From Pyrinomonadaceae bacterium (GTDB lineage: Bacteria; Acidobacteriota; Blastocatellia; Pyrinomonadales; Pyrinomonadaceae): a DNA stretch of 64,000 bases. The stretch covers positions 1-64,000 of the forward strand of contig JALHNX010000001.1 of NCBI GenBank assembly GCA_022843305.1. The letters run 5' to 3'. The position numbers and the translations under genes were made by a program. Below the pieces are notes generated by a model. It searched no databases. It was not told the origin of the DNA and saw nothing but the letters and a program-made list of their open reading frames with translations. Shown one piece after another: positions 45,932 through 55,122 of the stretch (position 1 is the stretch's first letter; every line of letters begins with the position of its first letter).

Positions 45932-48900
45932 ATGGATGTTAACGGCACAAAATTTCATCTTCTGCTGACCCGCGACGATTGGGCAGACTCGACATCGGGG
46001 AAGAATGGTGAAACTTTGCGCGATATTTGGAAACGCGAAACCGACCCGGAACAAAAATTCGATTGGGACGAAAATGCGAATGAAATCACGCTTCAAAAGC
46101 AGATCTTTAAATTCACGGCTTCGCCGAAAGACGAAAAGCCGACGCTCGAAAACCGGCGCGGCGCGGCGCGCGACCGTTACGGAAATTGGTATTGGATTGA
46201 CGCGAGCAGCTCGAAAATCAAGGTTTTATCAATCGGTTCAAACAATGTTTCGGACTTTTATCCTTCAAAATCAAACGAATCGGAAGAAATAAAACAAGGC
46301 GATTTTCAGCCGGTTGAAAAAGCCGTCCAAACGCCTGTTTCGCTTAGCGGGCTTGCCGTCACGATTGATCATTTTCTGGTTGTCGGAATGAATCAGCCAG
46401 CCGGATTATTGATCTTCGATTTATTCGCGGGCGGCGAACCGCGCCGTGTTTTATGGCGAAACGAAACGGCTTTTGCGCCGTTTGAAATGGCGGCGCGGCG
46501 GTGCGGCGGAGTTTTTATTTTAGACCGCGAACACAAACGTTATTGGACGCTTGATCGAAGTTTTAACGCGATTGGCGAAGGCATTTCGGAAACCGAAAAA
46601 ACAGCCGAAGACTTTCAGCCGGTTGATGAAAACATAGAACGTAACATTCAGCAAAAACCGGCGGTTGAAGATTATTATTCAAAATTGACGGAATTGAATG
46701 ACCCGATTTCGATTGAAGCCTTGCCGGACGACACGGTTTTGATTCTCGATTTACCGCCGGAAACTGAAGATTTTTCAACTGTTTACCGGTATTATCGCGG
46801 TCGTCTGCTCGACATATTGGAAACAAAAAGCATTTTGTCGAAGGTAGCTGAAACGAAGGACAAAATTTCGTCGCCGCCGAAAAGATTCCGGCTTCGCGGA
46901 TTTGATTTTGCTTTTCTCGATGCCGACGAAAACGACAAAAACGACCGTCTTTTTATCGTTTCGGAAGACGGCAATCAGGCTTTTCCGTTTAATCTTATTT
47001 GCCTCGGAAATTCGGAGATTTTTACCTCTCCGCCGTTGCCGTCCGTGGTCGCGGCGAAGAAATTTGAATTACAAGCGGTTGCCGAATATTTTCCGATGCG
47101 GTTGTTCGGCGGCAAAAATTTTACGGTGGCGGGCGATAAAATATATTACGATTTCGGCGAGCGTTGGCTGCCTTTGACAAAACAAAACCGTCCGGGATTT
47201 GAAATTGCCGGAACGCTTGAAACCCGGATTTTTGACGGCAAAGAACCGAATTGCATCTGGCATCGCCTTTTGCTTGACGGCTGTGTGCCGCCCGAAACGA
47301 AAATCGAAGTTGAAAGCCGGACTGCTGAAAGTAAAGAAGATTTGCCGTTAATCGGCTGGCAGAAAGAACCGAATCTTTATCTGCGCGGGAACGGTTCGGA
47401 ACTGCCGTTTGCGGGCGGCAGAACTTCAAAGGAAAAAGGCAATGGAACGTGGGAGGTTTTACTTCAGCGCGCCAAAAATCGTTATTTGCAATTGCGCCTC
47501 GTTTTTTCGGGAAACGGACAGCGTTCGCCGCGCATTTCGGCGTTGCGCGTATATTATCCGCGATTTTCTTATCTGAACAATTATTTGCCCGCGATTTACC
47601 GCGACGACGAACAATCGGCGTTTTTCCTCGACCGATTCTTAGCGAATTTTGAGGGATTTTACACCACGATTGAAGACCGCATCGCGGCGGCGCAGATGTT
47701 GTTTGATGTGCGAAGCGCACCGCCCGACGCGCTCGAATGGCTGGCGGATTGGCTTGGGGCGGCACTCGATCCGGCTTGGACGGAAGAAAAAAGACGGCTT
47801 TTTATCAGCCGCGCAGTTGATTTTTTCCAATATCGCGGCACGATGCGCGGACTGCGGATCGCTTTGCGGCTGGCACTCGATAATTGCGCGGACGAAAGCA
47901 TTTTCGAGCCGCCGACAGCGGAACAAAAACGCCGCGATCCGGTCAGAATTATCGAGCGTTTTCAAACGCGCCGCACGCCCGAAATCATTCCGCCGGACAG
48001 AATCTCGAATCTAAATCTGCCGCGAGTTATTGACCGAACCAAAAAATGGCAGCCCGATCAGGGCGCGGACGTTTTAGACCGGCGATACCGCGAAAAATTT
48101 ACGAATAAGCCGAATCTGAAATTCCCGCTAATTCGCCCGAATGATGCGAACGAAGCGGTGATCTGGGAGCAATTTGCGCTTGAAGCATTGGGTTTTATTC
48201 CTTCCGCATCGGCGGTAGCGGAGCAAAAAATCTGGCAATCGTTTTTGGGCGATGAATATCAAAACAGCCTGACATTGCTTAATCAATCGCATAAAACCGA
48301 CTATCGGAATTTTGAAGAGATTTTTCTGCCGCGCGGGACGGAAACCAATGCCGGCTTACAAACCGATTGGAAGAAATTTGCCGTAAAAACTGCGAATTCC
48401 GGTCGTCAAAGAAAACTCTGGCAGGATTTTCTGGCGCGGCGTTATCGTCGAATCGGGCAAATGAACGAATTTTACGGGACAAACTGGAGTTCGTTCGAGT
48501 ATGTTTCGCTATTTGACCGGATGCCGTTTTTTGAAAAACCGGCGGCGGATTGGCTGCAATTTGAAGGCGTGGTTTTGCCGATGCACCGCACGGCGCATCG
48601 TTTTACGGTAATGATTCCGGCGCTTTTGAACGGCGGAAAAACCGAAAGCATCGAACAGCAAAACCGCAAACTCGAACTTGTGAAGCGCGTCGTTGCGCTG
48701 GAAAAACCCGCGCACACGGTTTTCGATTTCAGATTTTACTGGAATTTATTCAGGCTCGACGAAGCTCGTCTGGGTTTGGACACTTTGCTCGGTTTGGGAA
48801 GCCGCGATCCGCAGCTAAATCCCGAGCTGATAATCGGGCATAGTTTTATCGGCGAAAGCCGACTTGGCGCGGAACAACCCGAAAAATATTCGGAACGCTA

Positions 48901-48934
48901 CGTTTTAGGAAATGAGTTTTTGGAAAAAAAATAA
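45932..48934 (+). CDS. Tail protein I-type baseplate protein (Pvc12-like) with beta-propeller-like N-terminus
   Basis: C-terminal half: LNNYLPAIYRDDEQSAFFLDRFLANFEGFYTTIEDRI...PDALEWLADWLGAALDPAWTEEKRRLFISRAVDFFQYRGTMRGLRIALRLAL. Confidence 0.88.
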   Translation: MDVNGTKFHLLLTRDDWADSTSGKNGETLRDIWKRETDPEQKFDWDENANEITLQKQIFKFTASPKDEKPTLENRRGAARDRYGNWYWIDASSSKIKVLSIGSNNVSDFYPSKSNESEEIKQGDFQPVEKAVQTPVSLSGLAVTIDHFLVVGMNQPAGLLIFDLFAGGEPRRVLWRNETAFAPFEMAARRCGGVFILDREHKRYWTLDRSFNAIGEGISETEKTAEDFQPVDENIERNIQQKPAVEDYYSKLTELNDPISIEALPDDTVLILDLPPETEDFSTVYRYYRGRLLDILETKSILSKVAETKDKISSPPKRFRLRGFDFAFLDADENDKNDRLFIVSEDGNQAFPFNLICLGNSEIFTSPPLPSVVAAKKFELQAVAEYFPMRLFGGKNFTVAGDKIYYDFGERWLPLTKQNRPGFEIAGTLETRIFDGKEPNCIWHRLLLDGCVPPETKIEVESRTAESKEDLPLIGWQKEPNLYLRGNGSELPFAGGRTSKEKGNGTWEVLLQRAKNRYLQLRLVFSGNGQRSPRISALRVYYPRFSYLNNYLPAIYRDDEQSAFFLDRFLANFEGFYTTIEDRIAAAQMLFDVRSAPPDALEWLADWLGAALDPAWTEEKRRLFISRAVDFFQYRGTMRGLRIALRLALDNCADESIFEPPTAEQKRRDPVRIIERFQTRRTPEIIPPDRISNLNLPRVIDRTKKWQPDQGADVLDRRYREKFTNKPNLKFPLIRPNDANEAVIWEQFALEALGFIPSASAVAEQKIWQSFLGDEYQNSLTLLNQSHKTDYRNFEEIFLPRGTETNAGLQTDWKKFAVKTANSGRQRKLWQDFLARRYRRIGQMNEFYGTNWSSFEYVSLFDRMPFFEKPAADWLQFEGVVLPMHRTAHRFTVMIPALLNGGKTESIEQQNRKLELVKRVVALEKPAHTVFDFRFYWNLFRLDEARLGLDTLLGLGSRDPQLNPELIIGHSFIGESRLGAEQPEKYSERYVLGNEFLEKK

Positions 48935-48949
48935 ACAGGATGGAATGCT

Positions 48950-50875
48950 ATGGGCTGCTTTAATAAAGTTTCAACCGTTACGGCAAACAGTGATTTGGAT
49001 TTCACCAAGCACGTCAATTACACGTCGGGAATGATATTGGGGGTTGACGATTTCACGCAGGAATTTGCCTATCTCGCGGGGCGCGACCGCTGGCTGGCAC
49101 GCGATGCGTTGGGTTTCGGAACGGTTTCGGGACTCAAAGTGGAGGTTGACAAAGACGGCGGCAAAGGTGCGCGGGTGATGGTTTTGCCGGGGGTCGCAAT
49201 CAGCCCGCGCGGGCAGTTTATTTGCGTTTCGTCGGCGCAATGCGCGTTTTTAAATGAATGGATCGCGGCAAATGATAAGGAATTGAAAGATTGGCTGAAA
49301 ACCGGAAATGTTGCCAGTCCGCCGGTAACTTCGCCGCCCGTTGCCGATGAAGTAACGCTTTACGTTGTGCTTTGCTACCGCGATTGTCCGGTTGATAACG
49401 TGCCGATTCCGGGCGAACCCTGCCGCAGCGAAGAGGAATTAACCGCGCCTTCGCGCATCAAGGATGATTTTTCGCTCGAACTGCGTTTTAAAGCACCGAA
49501 CCAGTCCGAAGAAGAAAAAGTCCGTGAATACGTCGAATGGCTCAAGGAGATTAAAATCGTCGAAACAGGCAATTCGACAAAGATTGACGAATTCGTCGAA
49601 GCCGTTCGGCGCGAATGGCTGGCACCTTCCAGTCCGCCGGTAACTTCGCCGCCGCCGGTTTTGCAAATCAACGCCGAAGACATTTGCGATTATATGCGGA
49701 CGGCGTTTCGGCTTTGGGTAACGGAATTGAGAAACGTTTTGAGCGGAAGAAAAACCGGCTGTTCACAAGCGATGTCGGGCGGCGCAGATTTTGAAGATTG
49801 TGTTTTGTTGGCAGAACTGCGCGTTCCGCTCGTTTCGGTTTCGACCGGATTCAAGGTCAGCGATTCCGAAGACGTTACGATAAATGAAGAAAAACGCCCG
49901 TTTTTACTGCATTTGCGAATGCTTCAGGAATGGATGCTGTGCAATTTTTCGCACATTTCGGGAACGACTCCGCCCATTACAAGCCCGCCTTTGACTCTTT
50001 CGCTGGACGATTTGAGCGATGTTAAATTTTTAACCCAACCTGCCGACGGGCAGGCACTGATATTTGACGGCACACAATGGGTCAATAAAAAGCCCGAAAC
50101 GGGCGGCGGCGGCGGCGGCGTAACGAAGCACAGCGATTTGACCGGTCTGAATGCTGACGACCACAAGCAGTATCTGTTGATAAACGGGACGCGGGCAATG
50201 TCTGACCATCTGAATTTAGGCGGAAAACAGATTAATAAATTAGCCGCCGCAACCGGAGATGATCAGGCGGTGGTTTTCCAACAGGCAATTAAGAACGGTG
50301 ATGCGGCAAAAGGAGATTTAGCCGAAACTTACCCGAATCCGAAAGTTGCCGGGTTGCAGGGATTTCCGGTTTCACCGACGAAGCCGCAGCCGGATAATAT
50401 TTTAGTCTTTAAGGACGACGTGTGGACTCCGCAAAGACCGGAACACGAAATTATTTTACCCTTAGCGACAATAACCAGAGTCGGGGCTGAACTGAATGTT
50501 TTTGAAATTTGGTTTAACATTGATGCTCTCAATAATTTAGCCGAAATCGAAAAATTAACCGATAAACAGGTGTCTGTCGTCGGCGAGGATGAAAATAAAG
50601 TGATTGATGCCGCGCACCCCGAAGCTTTTCTTACACAGATTCCGTTTGCGCCTCAAAACGGTATTGTCAGAACTAACAGAAACGTTTTTAGAGTGACGTT
50701 GCGAAAGGAATTTCCGTTCATGCGTTTTAGGTTTAACCTGATCCAAACAGATGTCACCGTGAACGGTGCGCTCGTTGGTAAATTGGACAAATACGCGGCT
50801 GATTCAAATATAAAATTTCCGGCTCATTCACTCGATAGAAAAGGCGTTGTCACAATATTTGTCCGCGGTCGCTGA
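48950..50875 (+). CDS. Baseplate/tail-fibre-like protein (Pvc13-like role)
   Basis: Fibre-type repeat HSDLTGLNADDHKQYLLINGTRAMSDHLNLGGKQINKL; Gly7 linker; PPVTSPP linkers. Confidence 0.7.
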   Translation: MGCFNKVSTVTANSDLDFTKHVNYTSGMILGVDDFTQEFAYLAGRDRWLARDALGFGTVSGLKVEVDKDGGKGARVMVLPGVAISPRGQFICVSSAQCAFLNEWIAANDKELKDWLKTGNVASPPVTSPPVADEVTLYVVLCYRDCPVDNVPIPGEPCRSEEELTAPSRIKDDFSLELRFKAPNQSEEEKVREYVEWLKEIKIVETGNSTKIDEFVEAVRREWLAPSSPPVTSPPPVLQINAEDICDYMRTAFRLWVTELRNVLSGRKTGCSQAMSGGADFEDCVLLAELRVPLVSVSTGFKVSDSEDVTINEEKRPFLLHLRMLQEWMLCNFSHISGTTPPITSPPLTLSLDDLSDVKFLTQPADGQALIFDGTQWVNKKPETGGGGGGVTKHSDLTGLNADDHKQYLLINGTRAMSDHLNLGGKQINKLAAATGDDQAVVFQQAIKNGDAAKGDLAETYPNPKVAGLQGFPVSPTKPQPDNILVFKDDVWTPQRPEHEIILPLATITRVGAELNVFEIWFNIDALNNLAEIEKLTDKQVSVVGEDENKVIDAAHPEAFLTQIPFAPQNGIVRTNRNVFRVTLRKEFPFMRFRFNLIQTDVTVNGALVGKLDKYAADSNIKFPAHSLDRKGVVTIFVRGR

Positions 50876-50918
50876 TTTAACCGCGATGGTAAAAGCAAAT
50901 GATTAAGGAGTCATAAAA

Positions 50919-52163
50919 ATGAGCGTTAAACTTCAACAACCGATTACGAACGGCGGATTGCAGAACACGAATTTTTTTAACGGGCGGCTGGTTACCGGCG
51001 CGGATCTGACACGCGAACAATCCGCCCGCCGCGAATCCGTCAACCGGCTTGGTCGGGCGGTTGGCGAAGGTATCGCCGAGGGTTTGAAAGTCGGGATAGT
51101 TCTGAACCCGGAAAATAATCCGATTGTCGCCGTCAGTGCCGGAACGGCGGTCAATCGCTGTGGACAAGTTCTTTGTTTATCGGAAGATACAAACGTCAAT
51201 CTGCTTCAAAGATTGGGAACAGTCGAGCAGGAATCGAATGTTTTCTCGAACTGTCATCCGCTTGCGGGCGGAACTTACGCGGCGGGGTTCGGTTTGTATC
51301 TTCTGGTTTTGTCGCCGATTTTTACCAAACAGGGAAACGCGCCGACCGGCGGACTCAAAAATTCTTTCGCGGTTTGCAGCTCGGATGTCATTTTGGAAGC
51401 CGCCCAGTTTCGTCTTTTGCCGGTTGATTATTTTCTTGCCCAACAGGTTTTGCCCGGTAGTAAAATGCTGAGAAATTATATTGCTTACCGCTGTTTCGGA
51501 ACTAATGAAACGCAGGAGATTTTTCAAAATCCGCTGGAATTCGAGCAAAAACAATACGGGTTGCTTGATGAGATGCGCGGAAAAACGCTTTCCGACTCGG
51601 ATGTGCCGCTGGCAATTATAAGTCGGACTGCAAATGGTTTGGAATTTGTCGAAATGTGGGCTGTGAGACGGCGTTTGACGGCGAAAACCGACGAAAATTG
51701 GACGCAGCTTCTCGATGATCGCAAAATAAGCGAAACCGAAGCGATGATCAAGCAGTTTGCCCTGCAAATTAAGGATTCAAACGCGGACAAAAACGACTTT
51801 CGGGAAATTAAAGCGGCGGATTATTTTGAATTTCTGCCGCCCGTCGGAATGCTCCCGCTGGCAACTTCGCTTTCGCCTTTCGGGTTTGATTTGGAAGTTT
51901 TCTTCGGCGGGAAACATTTAGACGACATAGCGATGCTCGATGCCGAAAACCTGCGACCCTTGCTGCGCGAAGCCGTGTCCTACGAACCGATCAGGACAAA
52001 GTCGGACGAAAAAATTCAGCTTTATTTGATCAGGGAAAATTTTACGGCGGTGCAAGCCAAAAAGTTAAAACAAATGACGGTCGTTTTTGCAAAACGCGGT
52101 CTGCCCTATTACGGGACGGCGCGGTTTGATTTTGCGCGTTGGAATTTGAGCCGTTTTGTTTAA
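50919..52163 (+). CDS. Injection-system-associated protein sharing an N-terminal domain with 48950-50875
   Basis: FFNGRLVTGADLTREQSARRESVNRLGRAVGEGIAEGLKVGIVL...VAVSAGTAVNRCGQVLCLS aligns by eye with MILGVDDFTQEFAYLAGRDRWLARDALGFGTVSGLKVEV...VMVLPGVAISPRGQFICVS. Confidence 0.6.
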   Translation: MSVKLQQPITNGGLQNTNFFNGRLVTGADLTREQSARRESVNRLGRAVGEGIAEGLKVGIVLNPENNPIVAVSAGTAVNRCGQVLCLSEDTNVNLLQRLGTVEQESNVFSNCHPLAGGTYAAGFGLYLLVLSPIFTKQGNAPTGGLKNSFAVCSSDVILEAAQFRLLPVDYFLAQQVLPGSKMLRNYIAYRCFGTNETQEIFQNPLEFEQKQYGLLDEMRGKTLSDSDVPLAIISRTANGLEFVEMWAVRRRLTAKTDENWTQLLDDRKISETEAMIKQFALQIKDSNADKNDFREIKAADYFEFLPPVGMLPLATSLSPFGFDLEVFFGGKHLDDIAMLDAENLRPLLREAVSYEPIRTKSDEKIQLYLIRENFTAVQAKKLKQMTVVFAKRGLPYYGTARFDFARWNLSRFV

Positions 52164-52197
52164 GGAAAGGGAAAATAAAAAATAGGAGTAACAGAAA

Positions 52198-53142
52198 ATG
52201 TCGAATGGAAAAATGTTGTCACGCGATTTCGGAGGCTTAACGCCGTCTGAAAATTTAAGGGAATTAGACAAATTAAAGAAAATAATCGAATTAGAACCGG
52301 ACATTACCGATGATCTTGAATTGATTTTTAAGAAAAAAGGACGTGTGCTGCCGGATATTTTTAAACCGCCGCCGGTTTTTGAAATTCCGCCCAAAACCGT
52401 GTTTCCGTTTGACCCGTTTAAACCGCCGCCGCCGCAACCCCAGCCGCCCGCGCCGACAACGCCCGAAATTGATACGAAATTACAGTTGCTGCTCAACGCG
52501 ATTCCCATCGCCCATCCGGGCAATATCATCACGAGCGAGTATCACAACGCTTTGCGTGATGCCGTGCGGGCGTTGGCAAGCCGTATCGGGCTGAACGTCA
52601 ATCCGGCGGCGGAATACAGGATTTTGACATTTGCCCCGAATTTTTTGCCCGTTGTTCCTCCTAGCCCGAATGTTGTCATGCTGGCGTGGGATATTAAATT
52701 GAATCGGGCAGGAATACCCGCTACACAAACCGGCGCCAACAGTCCGGTTAGCGGCGGGATGATCGTTCAACTGCCGGACGGCGCAACAATTTTTCAGATG
52801 ATCGTTCGCGGCAAACGATTAGGAACAGCCGCACCTAATCCGAAAACTTTTGCGGTCGCCTTGAAACGTCTGAAATTCGGAAAAGAAGAAACTCAGCAAA
52901 TTTTGACAGGGATGGATTTGAGCGCGGTCAAAGACGGAGTATTTGAAGAAAAAGGGAGCGTTAAACTTTCCGATGAAGAAGCCAGTTCATCAAACGACGT
53001 GATTGGCGGTATTACGGTTGCCGACCGCAAAATCGTTAATAACGAAAAGTGGAACTATCTTGTAACCGCCGATTGGCAAGGCTCGACGGAAGCCTCGGCA
53101 AAGTTTGAAATCAATTCGGTTCAAATAGTTTGCAAGGTTTAA
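52198..53142 (+). CDS. Injection-system-associated protein of unknown function, Pro-rich linker
   Basis: Long co-directional ORF; PFDPFKPPPPQPQPPAPTTPE linker followed by globular domain. Confidence 0.55.
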   Translation: MSNGKMLSRDFGGLTPSENLRELDKLKKIIELEPDITDDLELIFKKKGRVLPDIFKPPPVFEIPPKTVFPFDPFKPPPPQPQPPAPTTPEIDTKLQLLLNAIPIAHPGNIITSEYHNALRDAVRALASRIGLNVNPAAEYRILTFAPNFLPVVPPSPNVVMLAWDIKLNRAGIPATQTGANSPVSGGMIVQLPDGATIFQMIVRGKRLGTAAPNPKTFAVALKRLKFGKEETQQILTGMDLSAVKDGVFEEKGSVKLSDEEASSSNDVIGGITVADRKIVNNEKWNYLVTADWQGSTEASAKFEINSVQIVCKV

Positions 53143-53152
53143 TTGGGATGTA

Positions 53153-55099
53153 ATGGAATATTGGCGCGAAAATCTTTCGGTGATTTCAAAATTGAAGATT
53201 GCCGAAAATCAAACCGAGGCTTTAGCGGCGCGGCTTTATTTCGAGCGGCTTTTTAGTGCCGCGAATTTTCATCCGCCGGAAATTTCGCAAAAGGCGATTG
53301 TTTGCATCAAAAAAATAAACGCGCCGCCGATTAAAAACAACCGTTTTATCAGTTCGGCGGTTGAATGGGAAAACGGCGTTCGCGCCGAAGTCGAAAAACT
53401 TTTTCGCCGCGCTTTGCGACCAATCCGCGACACCGTTCCGGCGCAAGCCGAAAGTATTGTTTTTGAGGACAAATCGGAAATGCTGGCGTGTCTGGCGCGG
53501 GATTGGAAGCGCGGTATCCTGATTGAAAATTGGTGGTGGCGCGGTCTTTTCCCGAAACTTTTTCGGGCGCAGACGGTCGCGGAAATCTGGCTCGATGCGG
53601 CGGAATTTGCGCCTGCCGCGCTGCAAATCTTATCGAAAAATAACGATGCGAAAGATTTTGTCAAAAAACTTCAGCCGCTCGAAACAATTGTGCTGTTAAA
53701 GAAAATAATTCGGATTTTCGGGCTGAACAAATTGGAAAAAGCGTTATTTGAAGCGATTGAGGAAAAAGTCGGATTTGATGCTGCAAAGTTAATAAAAGCG
53801 GACGAAAACGTGGGTTTTCAAACCGATAAAAACATATTGATTTCAACCGAAACCGATTCATTCTTCATTAACCCGCTTCACGGGCTGAAAACTGCGGATT
53901 TAAGTTTTGAAGGGCGTTGTTTGTTGGAAACGGCTTTGCTTTTGGCGCGTTCTCCGCGAATTGCGCGGTCGCCGGAATTTGCCGAACGCGTAAAAATTAA
54001 CCGGATAAAAAATGAATTTCGGAAATTTGCCGCGGGCGGAAAGTCTGAAAGGAGAATTGAAAAAAATAAGCGGTTTGAAAAGAGCGAATTTCAAACAAAT
54101 CAACCGAAGCGGGCAAAAAACGAACCGGGATTTATCAAACCCAAAATAAAAACTTCTGAAAATCCGCAAATCGAATCTAAAAAATTGCCCGAATCAACGG
54201 ATAAATCGTCAATCAAAACAAAAAAAATCGGATTTGAAACTGCCGAGCCTGAAAAGGAAGTTAAAAAAAACGAGCGGAAATTAAAAGGAAAACGGGAAAA
54301 ATTTAACAAAACAAAAGCCGCGAAACAGATTGGTGAAAACTTTTTCGAGGATTTTGAATCAGCGGTTGAGTTTAGTTTTCAAACCCGGTTCGGCGGAGTT
54401 TTTTATCTTCTCAATTTAGGTTTGTTTTTGGGGCTTTACCGTGATTTTACCGAGTCTTTAGAAACCGAAATAAACTTGAACATTTGGGATTTTACCGCGC
54501 TTTTGGGTTTTGAATTTTTAGGCGAACAAATTAAAACAGACGCAGTTTGGGATTTTTTAAAACTTGTGGCGGAGCGTGAAAACGACGATGAATTCGGACG
54601 TGAATTTGATCAGGTTCAGGATTGGCGAATGCCGCCGGAATGGCTTGAAACCTTCCCGAAAAATCGAAAATGGATTTGCGGGAAAAACGGCGGACGGCTG
54701 ATTATCCGGCATCCCGAAGGATTTAATACGGTTGACATTTTGCGGCGCGGAGATTTTGAAACTCAACTCGCAAACGAGCTGGAAAATTATCAAAAATATT
54801 ATTCTGAAATCGAAAAAACGGGTAGAAAACATTGGCGGGAAATTAAATCGAAAAAATGGCTGAAAAATCTTGCCGAATATATGCAAAAGCGTTTATTTCT
54901 TGCGCTGAATCTGAAGAATTTCGAGGAATTGAACACAATTTTATTCGAGCGCAAAGCATCGGTTTTGTTATCGGCGACGCAGCTTGAGATTACTTTCAGT
55001 CTGACGGATTTGCCGATTGAAATCCGTCTTGCCGGCATTGACCGCAATCCGGGCTGGATTCCGGCGGCGGGAAAATTCGTTTATTTTCATTTCGTTTGA
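53153..55099 (+). CDS. Injection-system-associated protein of unknown function with Lys-rich central linker
   Basis: Long co-directional ORF just upstream of the ATPase; low-complexity Lys/Glu linker; C-terminus LPIEIRLAGIDRNPGWIPAAGKFVYFHFV. Confidence 0.55.
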   Translation: MEYWRENLSVISKLKIAENQTEALAARLYFERLFSAANFHPPEISQKAIVCIKKINAPPIKNNRFISSAVEWENGVRAEVEKLFRRALRPIRDTVPAQAESIVFEDKSEMLACLARDWKRGILIENWWWRGLFPKLFRAQTVAEIWLDAAEFAPAALQILSKNNDAKDFVKKLQPLETIVLLKKIIRIFGLNKLEKALFEAIEEKVGFDAAKLIKADENVGFQTDKNILISTETDSFFINPLHGLKTADLSFEGRCLLETALLLARSPRIARSPEFAERVKINRIKNEFRKFAAGGKSERRIEKNKRFEKSEFQTNQPKRAKNEPGFIKPKIKTSENPQIESKKLPESTDKSSIKTKKIGFETAEPEKEVKKNERKLKGKREKFNKTKAAKQIGENFFEDFESAVEFSFQTRFGGVFYLLNLGLFLGLYRDFTESLETEINLNIWDFTALLGFEFLGEQIKTDAVWDFLKLVAERENDDEFGREFDQVQDWRMPPEWLETFPKNRKWICGKNGGRLIIRHPEGFNTVDILRRGDFETQLANELENYQKYYSEIEKTGRKHWREIKSKKWLKNLAEYMQKRLFLALNLKNFEELNTILFERKASVLLSATQLEITFSLTDLPIEIRLAGIDRNPGWIPAAGKFVYFHFV

Positions 55100-55122
55100 A
55101 CGAAAAGTTGATTTTATAAAAA

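Noticed and set aside
47121-47765. 214-aa minus-strand ORF and other long antisense ORFs in the cluster
   Set aside because: They are shadows of strongly supported plus-strand genes; compositions are Arg/Ser/Cys-rich with no recognisable motifs.
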